A stretch of 17,559 nucleotides of DNA from Microcaldota archaeon (GTDB lineage: Archaea; Micrarchaeota; Micrarchaeia; Burarchaeales; JAKAKT01). Made by a program: the position numbers and the translations under genes. The DNA lies in NCBI GenBank assembly GCA_026396425.1, contig JAPLWU010000061.1:1-17559 (forward strand), read 5' to 3'. This document shows positions 5,512 through 12,485 of the stretch, one piece after another; the first letter of the stretch is position 1, and every line of letters begins with the position of its first letter. The notes below the pieces were generated by a model. That model did not search any database and was not told the origin of the DNA. It saw nothing but the letters and a program-made list of their open reading frames with translations.

Positions 5512-7014
5512 TCACAGCTCCATTGGCTTGTCCTCCTGCACGAGCTTCAGTATCTCGTTCGGGGACAGGTAGTAGAGCGCAACCGCGCTCCCGACGTCGT
5601 TGACATCGCGGATGCCCTGCTTGACCATCCACCTCAGCACGCCCGCCTTCTCTTTCACGTCCTGGTTGATTTCCTTCATCGACATCCCGGCGTAGAGCGT
5701 CAGCTTGTCGGAGAGCGAGCTCATCGTGTTGACCTCCTTCATCACGTCGGCCTTGAGGTCCCACCTGTAGAGCACGTTGGCATCGCCCGTCTTCATCACT
5801 TCCGCGAACTCGAGGGTCCTCCTTATCCCGAGTTTCCTGTGCCTGAACTGCACCACTATGCCGGAAAGGGATTCGAGCATGGGTTTCGGGATATTGATTG
5901 GCGGGTTGGTGACCCTCGACACGGTTTCATTCGCATTGTCCGCGTGAATCGTTGCGTATACTGAGTGGCCCGTGTGCATGGCCTCGAACAGAATCTCGGC
6001 CTCCCTTTGCCTCCTCACCTCGCCCACGACCATCCTGTCCGGCCTCTGCCTCAGCGCGTTCACGAGCAGGTCGAGCATCGTTATCTCGCCCTTGCCCTCG
6101 GCATTGGGCTCCCTCGTGCTCATGGCGACCCACTGCAGGAAAGCCGGAAGCGTGAGCTCGCGCGTATCTTCGATGCTGATGACGCGCTGGTTGGGCGGGA
6201 ACAGGCAGGCGATTGCGTTCAGGAAGGAGGTTTTCCCGCTGCCAGTCCCTCCGGAGATGAGAAGGCTGAGCTCGTTCTGTATGCAGAGCCATATGAGGGC
6301 CGCAACGTCGGGCGAAACGCAGTTCACTTCAATCAGGTTCGGAATCGTCCACGGGTTCTTCGAGAACTTGCGAATCGTTATGGTGTTCCCGAACGACGAG
6401 ACAGGGAACAGGGTTGCATTGACCCTGTCGCCGCTCGCAAGGTGGGCGTCCATGAGCGGCATGAGCACGTTGATTTGCTTTCCGATTTTTCTTCCAATCA
6501 TGGCCGCATATTCGTAGATGTTCTCCTCCTTCTTTATGCGGATGTTGGTCTTGCACCAGCCGTGGACCTTGTGGAAGACCCACACCGGCTCCTGGGCGCT
6601 GTTGACTACGACTTCCTCGAGCATCTCGTCGTGCATTGGCGCCTCGAGCTCGCCCAATCCGAGAGTGTTCTGTATCAAATACGAAGTGAGGACTTTCTTG
6701 CTCTCCTCGGTCAGCGTGGGGAAGTGCTTGCCAAGGAGGCGCATGGCCTTATCCTCGAATTTCCTTTTCACGGTTGCGGCGAGCTTCGGGTCCACAATCT
6801 CGTTTATCCCCAATTTGACTTCCGTAATCAGCTCGCCCTTGAGCGTATTGAGCACAATCTTCGTTCCTTCGCCGAGCCCGGGAATCGTTATTTCGTAATG
6901 CGGGACGAAGTCCTTCTTCCGCAGCACCCTCACGTTTACCGGCATTCCCTCGGCGTCGAATGAATAGGCATCAATCTCGACCTCCTCTTCCTCCCCGCCG
7001 TTCTTTTTCGCCAT
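5512..7014 (-). CDS. Type II/IV secretion ATPase (TadA/VirB11/FlaI family) driving pilus assembly, 500 aa
   Basis: This is the cytoplasmic hexameric motor that hydrolyses ATP to push pilin subunits through the platform proteins. ATG at 7014 is preceded by GGGTGA; a TTG at 7017 is one codon longer. Residues 1-230 are the N-terminal domain typical of the family (ending DAHLASGDRVNATLFPVSSFG, FRKFSK-like link). The RecA-like domain has Walker A GGTGSGKTS (near 255-263), an Asp box SIEDTREL (near 280-287), Walker B MVVGEVR (near 328-334) and a His box MHTGHSVYATIHADN (near 346-360). All key residues are intact. Length is normal for archaeal members. It lies in the operon with two TadC-like proteins, so a type IV pilus-like machine is more likely than an archaellum, for which the usual accessory genes are absent here. 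Confidence 0.95.
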   Translation of the reverse strand: MAKKNGGEEEEVEIDAYSFDAEGMPVNVRVLRKKDFVPHYEITIPGLGEGTKIVLNTLKGELITEVKLGINEIVDPKLAATVKRKFEDKAMRLLGKHFPTLTEESKKVLTSYLIQNTLGLGELEAPMHDEMLEEVVVNSAQEPVWVFHKVHGWCKTNIRIKKEENIYEYAAMIGRKIGKQINVLMPLMDAHLASGDRVNATLFPVSSFGNTITIRKFSKNPWTIPNLIEVNCVSPDVAALIWLCIQNELSLLISGGTGSGKTSFLNAIACLFPPNQRVISIEDTRELTLPAFLQWVAMSTREPNAEGKGEITMLDLLVNALRQRPDRMVVGEVRRQREAEILFEAMHTGHSVYATIHADNANETVSRVTNPPINIPKPMLESLSGIVVQFRHRKLGIRRTLEFAEVMKTGDANVLYRWDLKADVMKEVNTMSSLSDKLTLYAGMSMKEINQDVKEKAGVLRWMVKQGIRDVNDVGSAVALYYLSPNEILKLVQEDKPMEL

Positions 7015-7017
7015 CAA

Positions 7018-7188
7018 TTTTCACCCGCATGAAACGTTTCAGCTTCACCTTTGGTTTTCGCTTCTTTTTTAGTTTTCCTTTCAATCCCGGATTTTCACAA
7101 AATCCCTTGCCCGCCTTGCTTCGCGGACGTCATTCCTTTCCATCCCGCCCATTTTTCCCTTTCCATCTCATCGCGAACTTTCCCATTG
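7018..7188 (-). other. Spacer inside pilus operon with small inverted repeats
   Basis: 171 bases lie between the coiled-coil gene and the ATPase. No gene is supported; the minus-strand frames give only peptides of 18-23 residues without a good ribosome-binding site. The spacer holds a hairpin GGATTTT-CAC-AAAATCC (7089-7105) and the 10-bp palindrome GAAACGTTTC (7031-7040) shortly before the ATPase start. An A-rich CTAAAAAAG near 7061-7070 could be a weak internal promoter. Confidence 0.45.
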
Positions 7189-8700
7189 TTATTCCTTTCC
7201 GTTCTCGCTTCCTTTTTTAGTTTTTCTTTCCATCTCCAGCATTTTTTGTATCATGCCCTTGAGCTCCTCGCGCCTTTTCCTGAAGTCTGCTTCATCCCCT
7301 TTCGCAACTTCAACCTTCTCCTCGGCTTTCCTTACTTCCCCAGTCCCTCCGCCCGGCGGCTCGGACCTGAGGTTGAGGAGCGTTATCTCGCGCGCGAGCA
7401 TCGACATCTGGCGCGAGAGCTTCCTGCCCTCGGCCTGCATCTCGCGTATGTTCCTTATGATTTCGTCGACCGTTTTCTTCTTCTCCTCGACGTTCTTGAA
7501 GTTGCTCGTGACCTCCCCGACCTGCGCGAGCTCCTGCTCGAGCTTGGCCCTTGCCGCGTCGATTCCCTCCGCGGTCTTCTCGTCGAGCTCGCCCATCTCG
7601 TCTATCTCGCGCTCGTACCTCTTCCTCACTTCCGCGAGCTTCTCGCCGTAGGCCTCTACTTCACCGGCTATCTCCTCCCTCGCGTCGTCGAGCTCGCCGA
7701 ACCTGTCCTCCTGCTCCTCTATTATCGTAAGCACGGCGCCGGCCCTCTCCATCATCCCGTCTGTCTCGCCGCGCACCTTCTCGTCGAGCTTGCGCAGCTC
7801 GCCGCGCTCCTTTTCGAACTCGGCAATGCGCTCGCCCGCCTTGGAGAGCTCCTCCTTGGCCTCGCGCGCGCCCTCGATTTCCTTGGTGACCTCGCCGAGT
7901 CGCTCGCTCATCCCCCCCAGTTCCCGCGCGAGCTTCTCCCTCTTTGCATTTATCTCGTCCAGCTCTTTTTTGGCGCCCTTCATCCTCTCCGCGACTTCGG
8001 TCAGCTTCGCAATCCTCTCCCTGTGGTCGCCCAATGCCTTGCCCGCCTTCTCGGATTCCTGCTCGAGCTTCTGTGTCAGCTCCTCCACTCCCTTCCTCAT
8101 CGGGTCGAGCCTCTCGATTTCCGGCTGTAGTTTCTTCATGGACAGCCCGATTGCTTCGATGCCGCCCCCTATCTCGCCGAGCTTCCTCGCGCTCTCGCCT
8201 ATCTTGCCGCCTCTCTCGTCGAACTCCTGCTTTATGCCGCCGAGGCTCGCCCTTCTCCCGCCGTATATGTCGCCGACGCGCTTCTCAATCTCCTCCAGCG
8301 CCTCCAGCCGCTTCGTTATTCCGCTCAGCTTCGGGTCGAGCAGCTCGGCCATTCCCACGAAGCTTTTTTCGAGCGCGTCGAGCTCGGAAGTATTCGTCCT
8401 CACGCGCGCGAGCACGCTCTCGATGTCCTTCTGGAGCACGACCTTCTTATCGGCCGCCTCGTCCATCTCGCGCTCAAGCTCCTCCTTCGAAGTTCCTGTC
8501 CAGACGAGATAGACCTTGGTGAGCTGGTATTCCAGCTTGAGTATTCCGCCGTCCTCGAGCACCACGGCCCACTCCTCGACCGAGGATGAGGGAAGCGCGA
8601 GCTCCCTGGCGGCCTGCCCCAGCTCGATGCGCCCGCGGTTGTGCACGAGCTTGACGAGCTTGTCCACCCCCGTGCTTATAAGTAGGTCGTCGACAGCCAT
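7189..8700 (-). CDS. Winged-helix plus long coiled-coil protein, first gene of pilus operon, 503 aa
   Basis: The exact family is not recognised. Residues 1-67 look like a winged-helix domain: LVKLVHNRGRIELGQAARELALPSSSVEEWAVVLEDGGILKLE has the helix-turn-helix and wing pattern (helix with conserved ELA/SSSVEEW, then a GGIL beta turn). Residues about 70-440 are almost continuous charged coiled coil with many ELxxL heptads, and the tail is basic and disordered (KTKKGSENGKE). There is no signal peptide or membrane helix, so it should be cytoplasmic. ATG at 8700 sits about 28 bp from a TATA box, implying a leaderless mRNA that continues into the ATPase and platform genes. It could sense or regulate pilus assembly, or scaffold the motor. 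An SMC-like ATPase is unlikely because no Walker motifs are present. Confidence 0.85.
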   Translation of the reverse strand: MAVDDLLISTGVDKLVKLVHNRGRIELGQAARELALPSSSVEEWAVVLEDGGILKLEYQLTKVYLVWTGTSKEELEREMDEAADKKVVLQKDIESVLARVRTNTSELDALEKSFVGMAELLDPKLSGITKRLEALEEIEKRVGDIYGGRRASLGGIKQEFDERGGKIGESARKLGEIGGGIEAIGLSMKKLQPEIERLDPMRKGVEELTQKLEQESEKAGKALGDHRERIAKLTEVAERMKGAKKELDEINAKREKLARELGGMSERLGEVTKEIEGAREAKEELSKAGERIAEFEKERGELRKLDEKVRGETDGMMERAGAVLTIIEEQEDRFGELDDAREEIAGEVEAYGEKLAEVRKRYEREIDEMGELDEKTAEGIDAARAKLEQELAQVGEVTSNFKNVEEKKKTVDEIIRNIREMQAEGRKLSRQMSMLAREITLLNLRSEPPGGGTGEVRKAEEKVEVAKGDEADFRKRREELKGMIQKMLEMERKTKKGSENGKE

Positions 8701-8723
8701 GCTTTCGAATGTGTTTTCGCAGG

Positions 8724-8732
8724 AATATAAAC
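8724..8732 (-). promoter_or_regulatory. TATA box, leaderless-type promoter of pilus operon
   Basis: The minus strand reads AGGTTTATATTCC, centred near 8728 and 28 bp from the ATG at 8700. No Shine-Dalgarno motif precedes that ATG. This is the only clear promoter for the block 8700-2509. Confidence 0.6.
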
Positions 8733-8763
8733 CTTATCGCCATGCGGAACCAGATGGCAATCC

Positions 8764-9555
8764 TCAGCGTATCTCAGCGAATTTCGGTTCCTCAATAAGA
8801 ACTCTCAACCCGCGACCGGGGCCGAATTTCGATATAATCTCGGTGTGGTCGCGGAGCGTCCCAAACTGCCTCGCAATCAAGTTAACCCCCCCAACCAGCC
8901 CGCCAACAAAGACCCTGTCGTCACCCTCATCCGCCCTGACTGTCCCCGGAAATCCAGTGCTGCTTTGCGGTATTGTGCTATGCCCAACTTGCAAGTGCAT
9001 AATTTTCGGCTCCAGTCCGAACGTAATGTCAAAAACAGGGTGGACATTCAAGAGCTGCATTCCACGATCCAACGTTTCCGGGTAGAGAAGAATGCTTGGC
9101 TGGCCTTCAAAAATTCCTTTTCCGTCCCCTTTCAGAACTTCCTCGTTGATTCTTGCCAGATATTCAGCCGGCACGCGTATCCCCCTCATCTTGTCGACGA
9201 AATCAACCCCCTTTTTGAAGCTTTCCCCCTCGAACGGGGTGGCGACAACATCGCCGGCCCAGTAAACTCTTGATCTTTGAAAATCCCCGCTGATCCTCCC
9301 GGCGACAAAGTCGCCGAGCACCGCGTTGCGCGCGAGTCTTCCCCCAGCTTCTTTTGCTATCCGGTGGGCGTTGAAAAAATCCGCTTTTATCCCAGGGTCG
9401 AGGACGCGCGCAACCGTCCGCTCACCGCGTTCAAGCGTATAAAGCGTTTTCGTTTTCAAACCGCGCCTGTCGAGGTTCGTCGGGACCGGAACCCCCATCT
9501 TCATGATGCAAACGACTTTTTTCCCCTCCAGCATTCCCTCCACCCCCGCATACAT
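8764..9555 (-). CDS. Protein of unknown function, 263 aa
   Basis: Not recognised. The sequence looks like a real soluble globular protein: balanced composition, no signal peptide and no membrane helix. Distinctive stretches include MKMGVPVPTNLDRRGLKT, LDPGIKADFFNAHRIAKEAGG, YWAGDVVATPFEGESFKKG, LNVHPVFDITFGLEPKIMHL and STGFPGTVRADEGDDRVFVGG. Several conserved-looking His, Asp and Gly residues could form an active site, but no known motif fits. ATG at 9555 is about 28 bp from a TTTAAAAA stretch, again compatible with a leaderless message; ATG at 9534, directly after GGTGGAGG, is an alternative seven codons shorter. It precedes the pilus operon by 63 bases on the same strand and is divergent from the winged-helix genes at 9702. 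A link to the pilus is not shown. Confidence 0.8.
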   Translation of the reverse strand: MYAGVEGMLEGKKVVCIMKMGVPVPTNLDRRGLKTKTLYTLERGERTVARVLDPGIKADFFNAHRIAKEAGGRLARNAVLGDFVAGRISGDFQRSRVYWAGDVVATPFEGESFKKGVDFVDKMRGIRVPAEYLARINEEVLKGDGKGIFEGQPSILLYPETLDRGMQLLNVHPVFDITFGLEPKIMHLQVGHSTIPQSSTGFPGTVRADEGDDRVFVGGLVGGVNLIARQFGTLRDHTEIISKFGPGRGLRVLIEEPKFAEIR

Positions 9556-9569
9556 TCGAGCTTCTGAGA

Positions 9570-9588
9570 TTTATAAATTTTTTAAACC
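9570..9588 (-). promoter_or_regulatory. TATA-like region upstream of the 263-aa gene
   Basis: The minus strand reads GGTTTAAAAAATTTATAAAT. The distal TTTAAAAA is centred about 28 bp from ATG 9555; the proximal TTTATAAA would suit the later ATG at 9534. Which is used cannot be told. Confidence 0.5.
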
Positions 9589-9597
9589 TCGAAAGCC

Positions 9598-9617
9598 CGG
9601 GCGCCTCGAGGCGCCCG
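9598..9617. promoter_or_regulatory. Perfect 20-bp palindrome between divergent promoters (operator candidate)
   Basis: CGGGCGCCTCGAGGCGCCCG reads the same on both strands over all 20 bases. It sits between the TATA region of the minus-strand gene (9570-9588) and the TATA box of the plus-strand gene (9664-9673), where a dimeric regulator could control both. No T-run follows it on either strand, so it does not look like a bacterial-type terminator. Confidence 0.55.
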
Positions 9618-9663
9618 CCAACCCGTGTCGCCGCGTCTGCCGTATCTGGACCTCATCTATACG

Positions 9664-9673
9664 TATTTAAATA
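9664..9673 (+). promoter_or_regulatory. TATA box for gene 9702-9968
   Basis: TATTTAAATA is centred near 9668. Transcription would begin around 9694, leaving about eight leader bases. The ribosome-binding motif GGTGAT lies at 9693-9698, at the very start of that leader. Confidence 0.55.
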
Positions 9674-9701
9674 TGGCCGAGAAATTTTCATTGGTGATTA
9701 G

Positions 9702-9968
9702 ATGGGCGAGGAGCTGGTAGGGCTCATACCGAGAAAGCTTGAAATCGACGCGGTTCAGCGCTTCAGGTCCGAGCAGACCATATTCGAGAAATACGGGAAG
9801 GAGGGCGTTTCGCTCTACATGCAGATAGACGGCATGAAAACCGTGGCGGAACTAATCGCCTCTGGCAACGTGAAGGAGGAGAAGGTGCTCGAAATCCTGA
9901 AGGAGCTCGAGAAGCTCAGGCTCGTCCGCATGTTCACCGTCTTCGAACTCGAAGCAGAGGAGAAATAA
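9702..9968 (+). CDS. Small winged-helix-like protein, 88 aa
   Basis: A small cytoplasmic protein with one copy of a repeated winged-helix-like unit. ATG at 9702 follows GGTGATTAG. Residues about 16-80 read AVQRFRSEQTIFEKYGKEG, then VSLYMQIDGMKTVAELI, then a VKEEKVLEILKELEKLRLV helix. The pattern YGKEG-x-x-x-Y-x-x-IDG-x-KT-x-x-EL-I followed by a K-x-x-EIL helix recurs in the next gene, so the two are paralogous. The family is unnamed to me; the fold guess rests on the recognition-helix-like spacing and the strand after it. It is likely transcribed together with 10127-11593, and divergently from the 263-aa gene. It may bind DNA or act as a dimerisation partner of the larger paralogue. Confidence 0.82.
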   Translation: MGEELVGLIPRKLEIDAVQRFRSEQTIFEKYGKEGVSLYMQIDGMKTVAELIASGNVKEEKVLEILKELEKLRLVRMFTVFELEAEEK

Positions 9969-10126
9969 AAAAAATAAAAAAAATCAGAAAATAATAAAAA
10001 AAGAAAGAAATCGGAAAATCGGAAAAAAATAAAAAACCCGGGCTCGAGTCGGAAATAAACAAAAAATCAAACGCGCTCGAAGCGACTCGCCCGCCCGCGC
10101 GAGTGCGAGGATAAAGGTAGTTTTTG
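9969..10126 (+). other. A-rich, strand-asymmetric spacer
   Basis: 158 bases lie between the two paralogous genes. From 9966 to about 10070 the plus strand is almost all A with some G and very few pyrimidines. The remainder is GC-rich with a small stem (ACTCGC/GCGAGT near 10085-10104). No gene is seen. The plus-strand mRNA would have a long unstructured A-rich linker before the second gene; no convincing TATA box is placed for it. Confidence 0.5.
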
Positions 10127-11593
10127 ATGGAAGACGCCGACCTTGTTATACGGAAAATCGAGAAGACCGTGCTCGACAGGTTCCGCAACCAGCGCCTGCT
10201 GCTCAAGCAGTTCGGAGAGGACGGAATCCGCGTCTACTCCGCCCTGGGCGAGAACAGGAGCATGGGCCAGATGCTCGCGGAATCCCGCGTCTCCGAGGAC
10301 AAGTTTATCGAGATACTGGACTTCATGGACCGGGAGGGCGTAATAACCACCGCCCACGCGGGGCCTGGCTCGCTCCGTTATGTGCCCCCACCCCCGGAGC
10401 CCAAGAACCAGCCGGCCCCGGAAAGAACTGCCGAGCCGAGGGCCGCCAGGCCCGCTTACGGCGGAATTGAGCCGATAACGCCTTTCGAGGCTCCGGCGCC
10501 CTCCGGAGCGGAGCCAAGGCCATCAACTGCTGAAGGGAAAAACCGCGAGCCATCTCCCCCCGCAGCCGGTGGCGAGACTGGTTGGCCGGGCCGTGGCGAG
10601 CGGGCCATGGAGCATGGCGCATTGGAAGGGCAGGAAGCGGAGAAAGCAGGGGAGCCCGGGCCCGAGGGGCGCGGGGAAGGCCAAGCGAAATCCGGCCGCG
10701 GGCAGGCGCCCGCGTTTGGGGAGCGCGAGGGGCGCGGGGCGATAAGGCCCGGGTCGGAAGAGATGATACTGCCCTCTGATTTTGAGACCCGGAAAGTCAT
10801 GCCCGAGGACATGCTTAGCCCGATTGAGCGCATGATATTCGACAAGTTCGGCAAGACCGGCGTCGACGTCTACAACCTGATTGACGGCGAGAAGACGGCC
10901 GAGGAAATACTCCTCGAAACGGGCATAAGCGAATCGAAGCTCGTCGAGATTCTCGAATTCATGGACGACCAGGGAATCATAAAACTCGAGAAGCCCGAGC
11001 AGGCCGGCCGTCCCCCGGAGGCGCCCCAAGTTCAGCGCGAGCCGCAGGAGGAGCCCGCGTTCGAGCCCATGGTAGAGGAGAAGCCCGAGGCCTCGCTCCC
11101 GCAGACCGGGGTGAAGGTCGCCCCTGCCGAGCTTCCTTCAAAAACGAGGCTGGGGATTTTCAGAAGGTTCGCAGTAGCGGCAAACCTCTCGGTCCGCTAC
11201 CCGTTCGCGGGCAGGAGGCTCTTCGCGGAGATAGACGGGATAAAGGACACGGTGCAGCTCTCGAAGAGGACGCGAATCCCCTTTGCGAAAATGGACCGGA
11301 TTCTCAAGACCCTGAAGAAGAGGGAGGCAATCGAGGTCAAGCCCATCATCGAGGCCGAAGTGAAGGAGCGCTATGGCGACGAGGGCGTTTCCGTCTACAG
11401 GCGCTATGGGAGGGAGGGCCTGCTCATTTACGAGCTCATAGGAAAGGAGGCGAGCCTCAAGGACATAGTGGTCACGAGCAGCGTCGAGCCCAAGAAGGGC
11501 GCGGACATAATCGTCTACATACACACCATGCTAGGCATAGACATGCCCCTCGACAAGAAGATGCTCTACCAGCAGTTAGGGGTCAAGCCCTAA
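10127..11593 (+). CDS. Multi-domain protein with repeated winged-helix-like units and disordered linkers, 488 aa
   Basis: No named family recognised. ATG at 10127 gives MEDADLVIRKIEK; a TTG directly before it is one codon longer. Four units of the type seen in the 88-aa neighbour are visible. Unit 1 is at about 9-74 (DRFRNQRLLLKQFGEDGIRV, KFIEILDFMDREGVITT). Unit 2 is at 229-288 (FDKFGKTGVDVYNLIDGEKT, KLVEILEFMDDQGIIKL). Unit 3 is degenerate, at 355-405 (FAEIDGIKDTVQLSKRTRIP). Unit 4 is at 410-470 (RYGREGLLIYELIGKEASLK). Residues about 78-225 are a proline-, glycine- and charge-rich disordered linker. There is no signal peptide or membrane helix, so it should be cytoplasmic. It could be a multivalent DNA-binding or scaffold protein. 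It is convergent with the kinase-like gene, leaving only nine bases between stops. Confidence 0.85.
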   Translation: MEDADLVIRKIEKTVLDRFRNQRLLLKQFGEDGIRVYSALGENRSMGQMLAESRVSEDKFIEILDFMDREGVITTAHAGPGSLRYVPPPPEPKNQPAPERTAEPRAARPAYGGIEPITPFEAPAPSGAEPRPSTAEGKNREPSPPAAGGETGWPGRGERAMEHGALEGQEAEKAGEPGPEGRGEGQAKSGRGQAPAFGEREGRGAIRPGSEEMILPSDFETRKVMPEDMLSPIERMIFDKFGKTGVDVYNLIDGEKTAEEILLETGISESKLVEILEFMDDQGIIKLEKPEQAGRPPEAPQVQREPQEEPAFEPMVEEKPEASLPQTGVKVAPAELPSKTRLGIFRRFAVAANLSVRYPFAGRRLFAEIDGIKDTVQLSKRTRIPFAKMDRILKTLKKREAIEVKPIIEAEVKERYGDEGVSVYRRYGREGLLIYELIGKEASLKDIVVTSSVEPKKGADIIVYIHTMLGIDMPLDKKMLYQQLGVKP

Positions 11594-11602
11594 GAAATGC
11601 TT

Positions 11603-12343
11603 CTACTTTTGCAGTGCAGCCCCAACCGCAGTGGAATATTCGCCGTTTTTGGGGAAAATCAGTTCGCAGCCGAAAATGCGGGCGGCTTCTTTAGCCCTCT
11701 CGCGGAACAGCGCATATTTTGTCGTGCCCCCGACAACAATGGCTTTTTTCTCGCCCTTCGCCCTCGCGGCCTGGGCAACCATGCAGCCAACAACCTCGCC
11801 AACCAATGAGAAAATTCCCGCCGCAACATCCTCGCGCCTCGATTTCGCGCTTGCTTTTGCGAAATTTGAGAGAGTCGCGTTTTTTGGCAGCACCCCGACT
11901 TCATCGACAAAATCACCAATCACGAAATTCACTTTTTTCGCGTTTCCCTTTTTCGCAATTTTTTCAATCTCGCTCGTTTCAATCCCGAAACTTCTCGCCA
12001 GTCCCTCGATTGTCCCGCCGCCAACTCCTGTCCCTCCGACATGCTCGAATCTTCCGCCCTCGCTCGCGTCAGCATAAACTATTGCCGTGCCCGTTCCAAC
12101 GCTTGTAACAATGCCTTTTTTCGCGTTGGCAAGAAAAAGCCCTCCCCTCCCGATTGCGGTTATTTCGTCGACAGAAATCGTTTTCGCCTTCGCCCCCAAC
12201 TCCAGCCCGCCCGCCCGGACTCCCGTAACGAAAATTTTTTCATCCGCGAATTTTTCAGGGGCGAAATCTTTCAAAATCGAGATTTTTCCATTTTTTATCC
12301 TGACGATTCGCGTATTCGTCGTTCCCGCATCAATTCCAATCAT
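11603..12343 (-). CDS. Type II pantothenate kinase-like protein (acetate/sugar kinase ASKHA fold), 246 aa
   Basis: This would phosphorylate pantothenate with ATP, the first committed step of coenzyme A synthesis in bacteria and eukaryotes, in the cytoplasm. Motifs in order are the phosphate-1 loop GIDAGTTNTRIV (3-14), DEITAIGRGG with candidate catalytic Glu60, SVGTGTAIV (81-89), the family hallmark VGGTGVGGGTIEGL (102-115), and a C-terminal VVGGTTKYALF adenosine-type motif. Length matches bacterial type II enzymes. ATG at 12343 follows GGTGG; the frame continues 41 codons upstream with no domain, and is not used. Most archaea are known to make CoA through pantoate kinase and phosphopantothenate synthetase, so this gene is out of the ordinary and may have been acquired. 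A BadF/BadG-type activator ATPase is the main alternative, but the paired cysteine cluster expected there is not seen. It lies downstream of the OPT transporter on the same strand. Confidence 0.8.
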   Translation of the reverse strand: MIGIDAGTTNTRIVRIKNGKISILKDFAPEKFADEKIFVTGVRAGGLELGAKAKTISVDEITAIGRGGLFLANAKKGIVTSVGTGTAIVYADASEGGRFEHVGGTGVGGGTIEGLARSFGIETSEIEKIAKKGNAKKVNFVIGDFVDEVGVLPKNATLSNFAKASAKSRREDVAAGIFSLVGEVVGCMVAQAARAKGEKKAIVVGGTTKYALFRERAKEAARIFGCELIFPKNGEYSTAVGAALQK

Positions 12344-12485
12344 CAAAATCCACCGATCCCAAATCTCAACCTCACCCTTCTCGCTCGCGTCGATTCCAAT
12401 TGAATTCACCAATCCCAATCCATCCGTTCTCGCTCGCTTTTTCGTTCGCATCCGAGCCAATCCCAACTCTCAAAATTCATTTTTT
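12344..12485 (-). other. Spacer between OPT transporter and kinase-like gene
   Basis: 142 bases without a supported gene. The longest minus-strand reading frame from an ATG is 24 codons. No clear TATA box is found near the expected distance from 12343, so the kinase-like gene may be transcribed from the transporter promoter. Confidence 0.4.

Noticed and set aside
5965..6963. 332-codon plus-strand open frame
   Set aside because: Antisense to the ATPase, which has all catalytic motifs intact.
7051..8130. 359-codon plus-strand open frame
   Set aside because: Antisense to the coiled-coil gene; long opposite frames are expected from GC-rich Glu/Leu/Lys heptads.
9598..9617. Palindrome as an intrinsic terminator
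   Set aside because: No T-run follows on either strand and no gene ends nearby; it sits between divergent starts.
9934..10206. Minus-strand open frame over the A-rich tract
   Set aside because: It encodes mostly Phe/Ile from the T-rich strand and has no start signal.
11790..11802. Possible extra copy of the inverted-repeat sequence (AACAACCTCG)
   Set aside because: Only ten bases match, inside a coding gene, with no partner arm; chance similarity.
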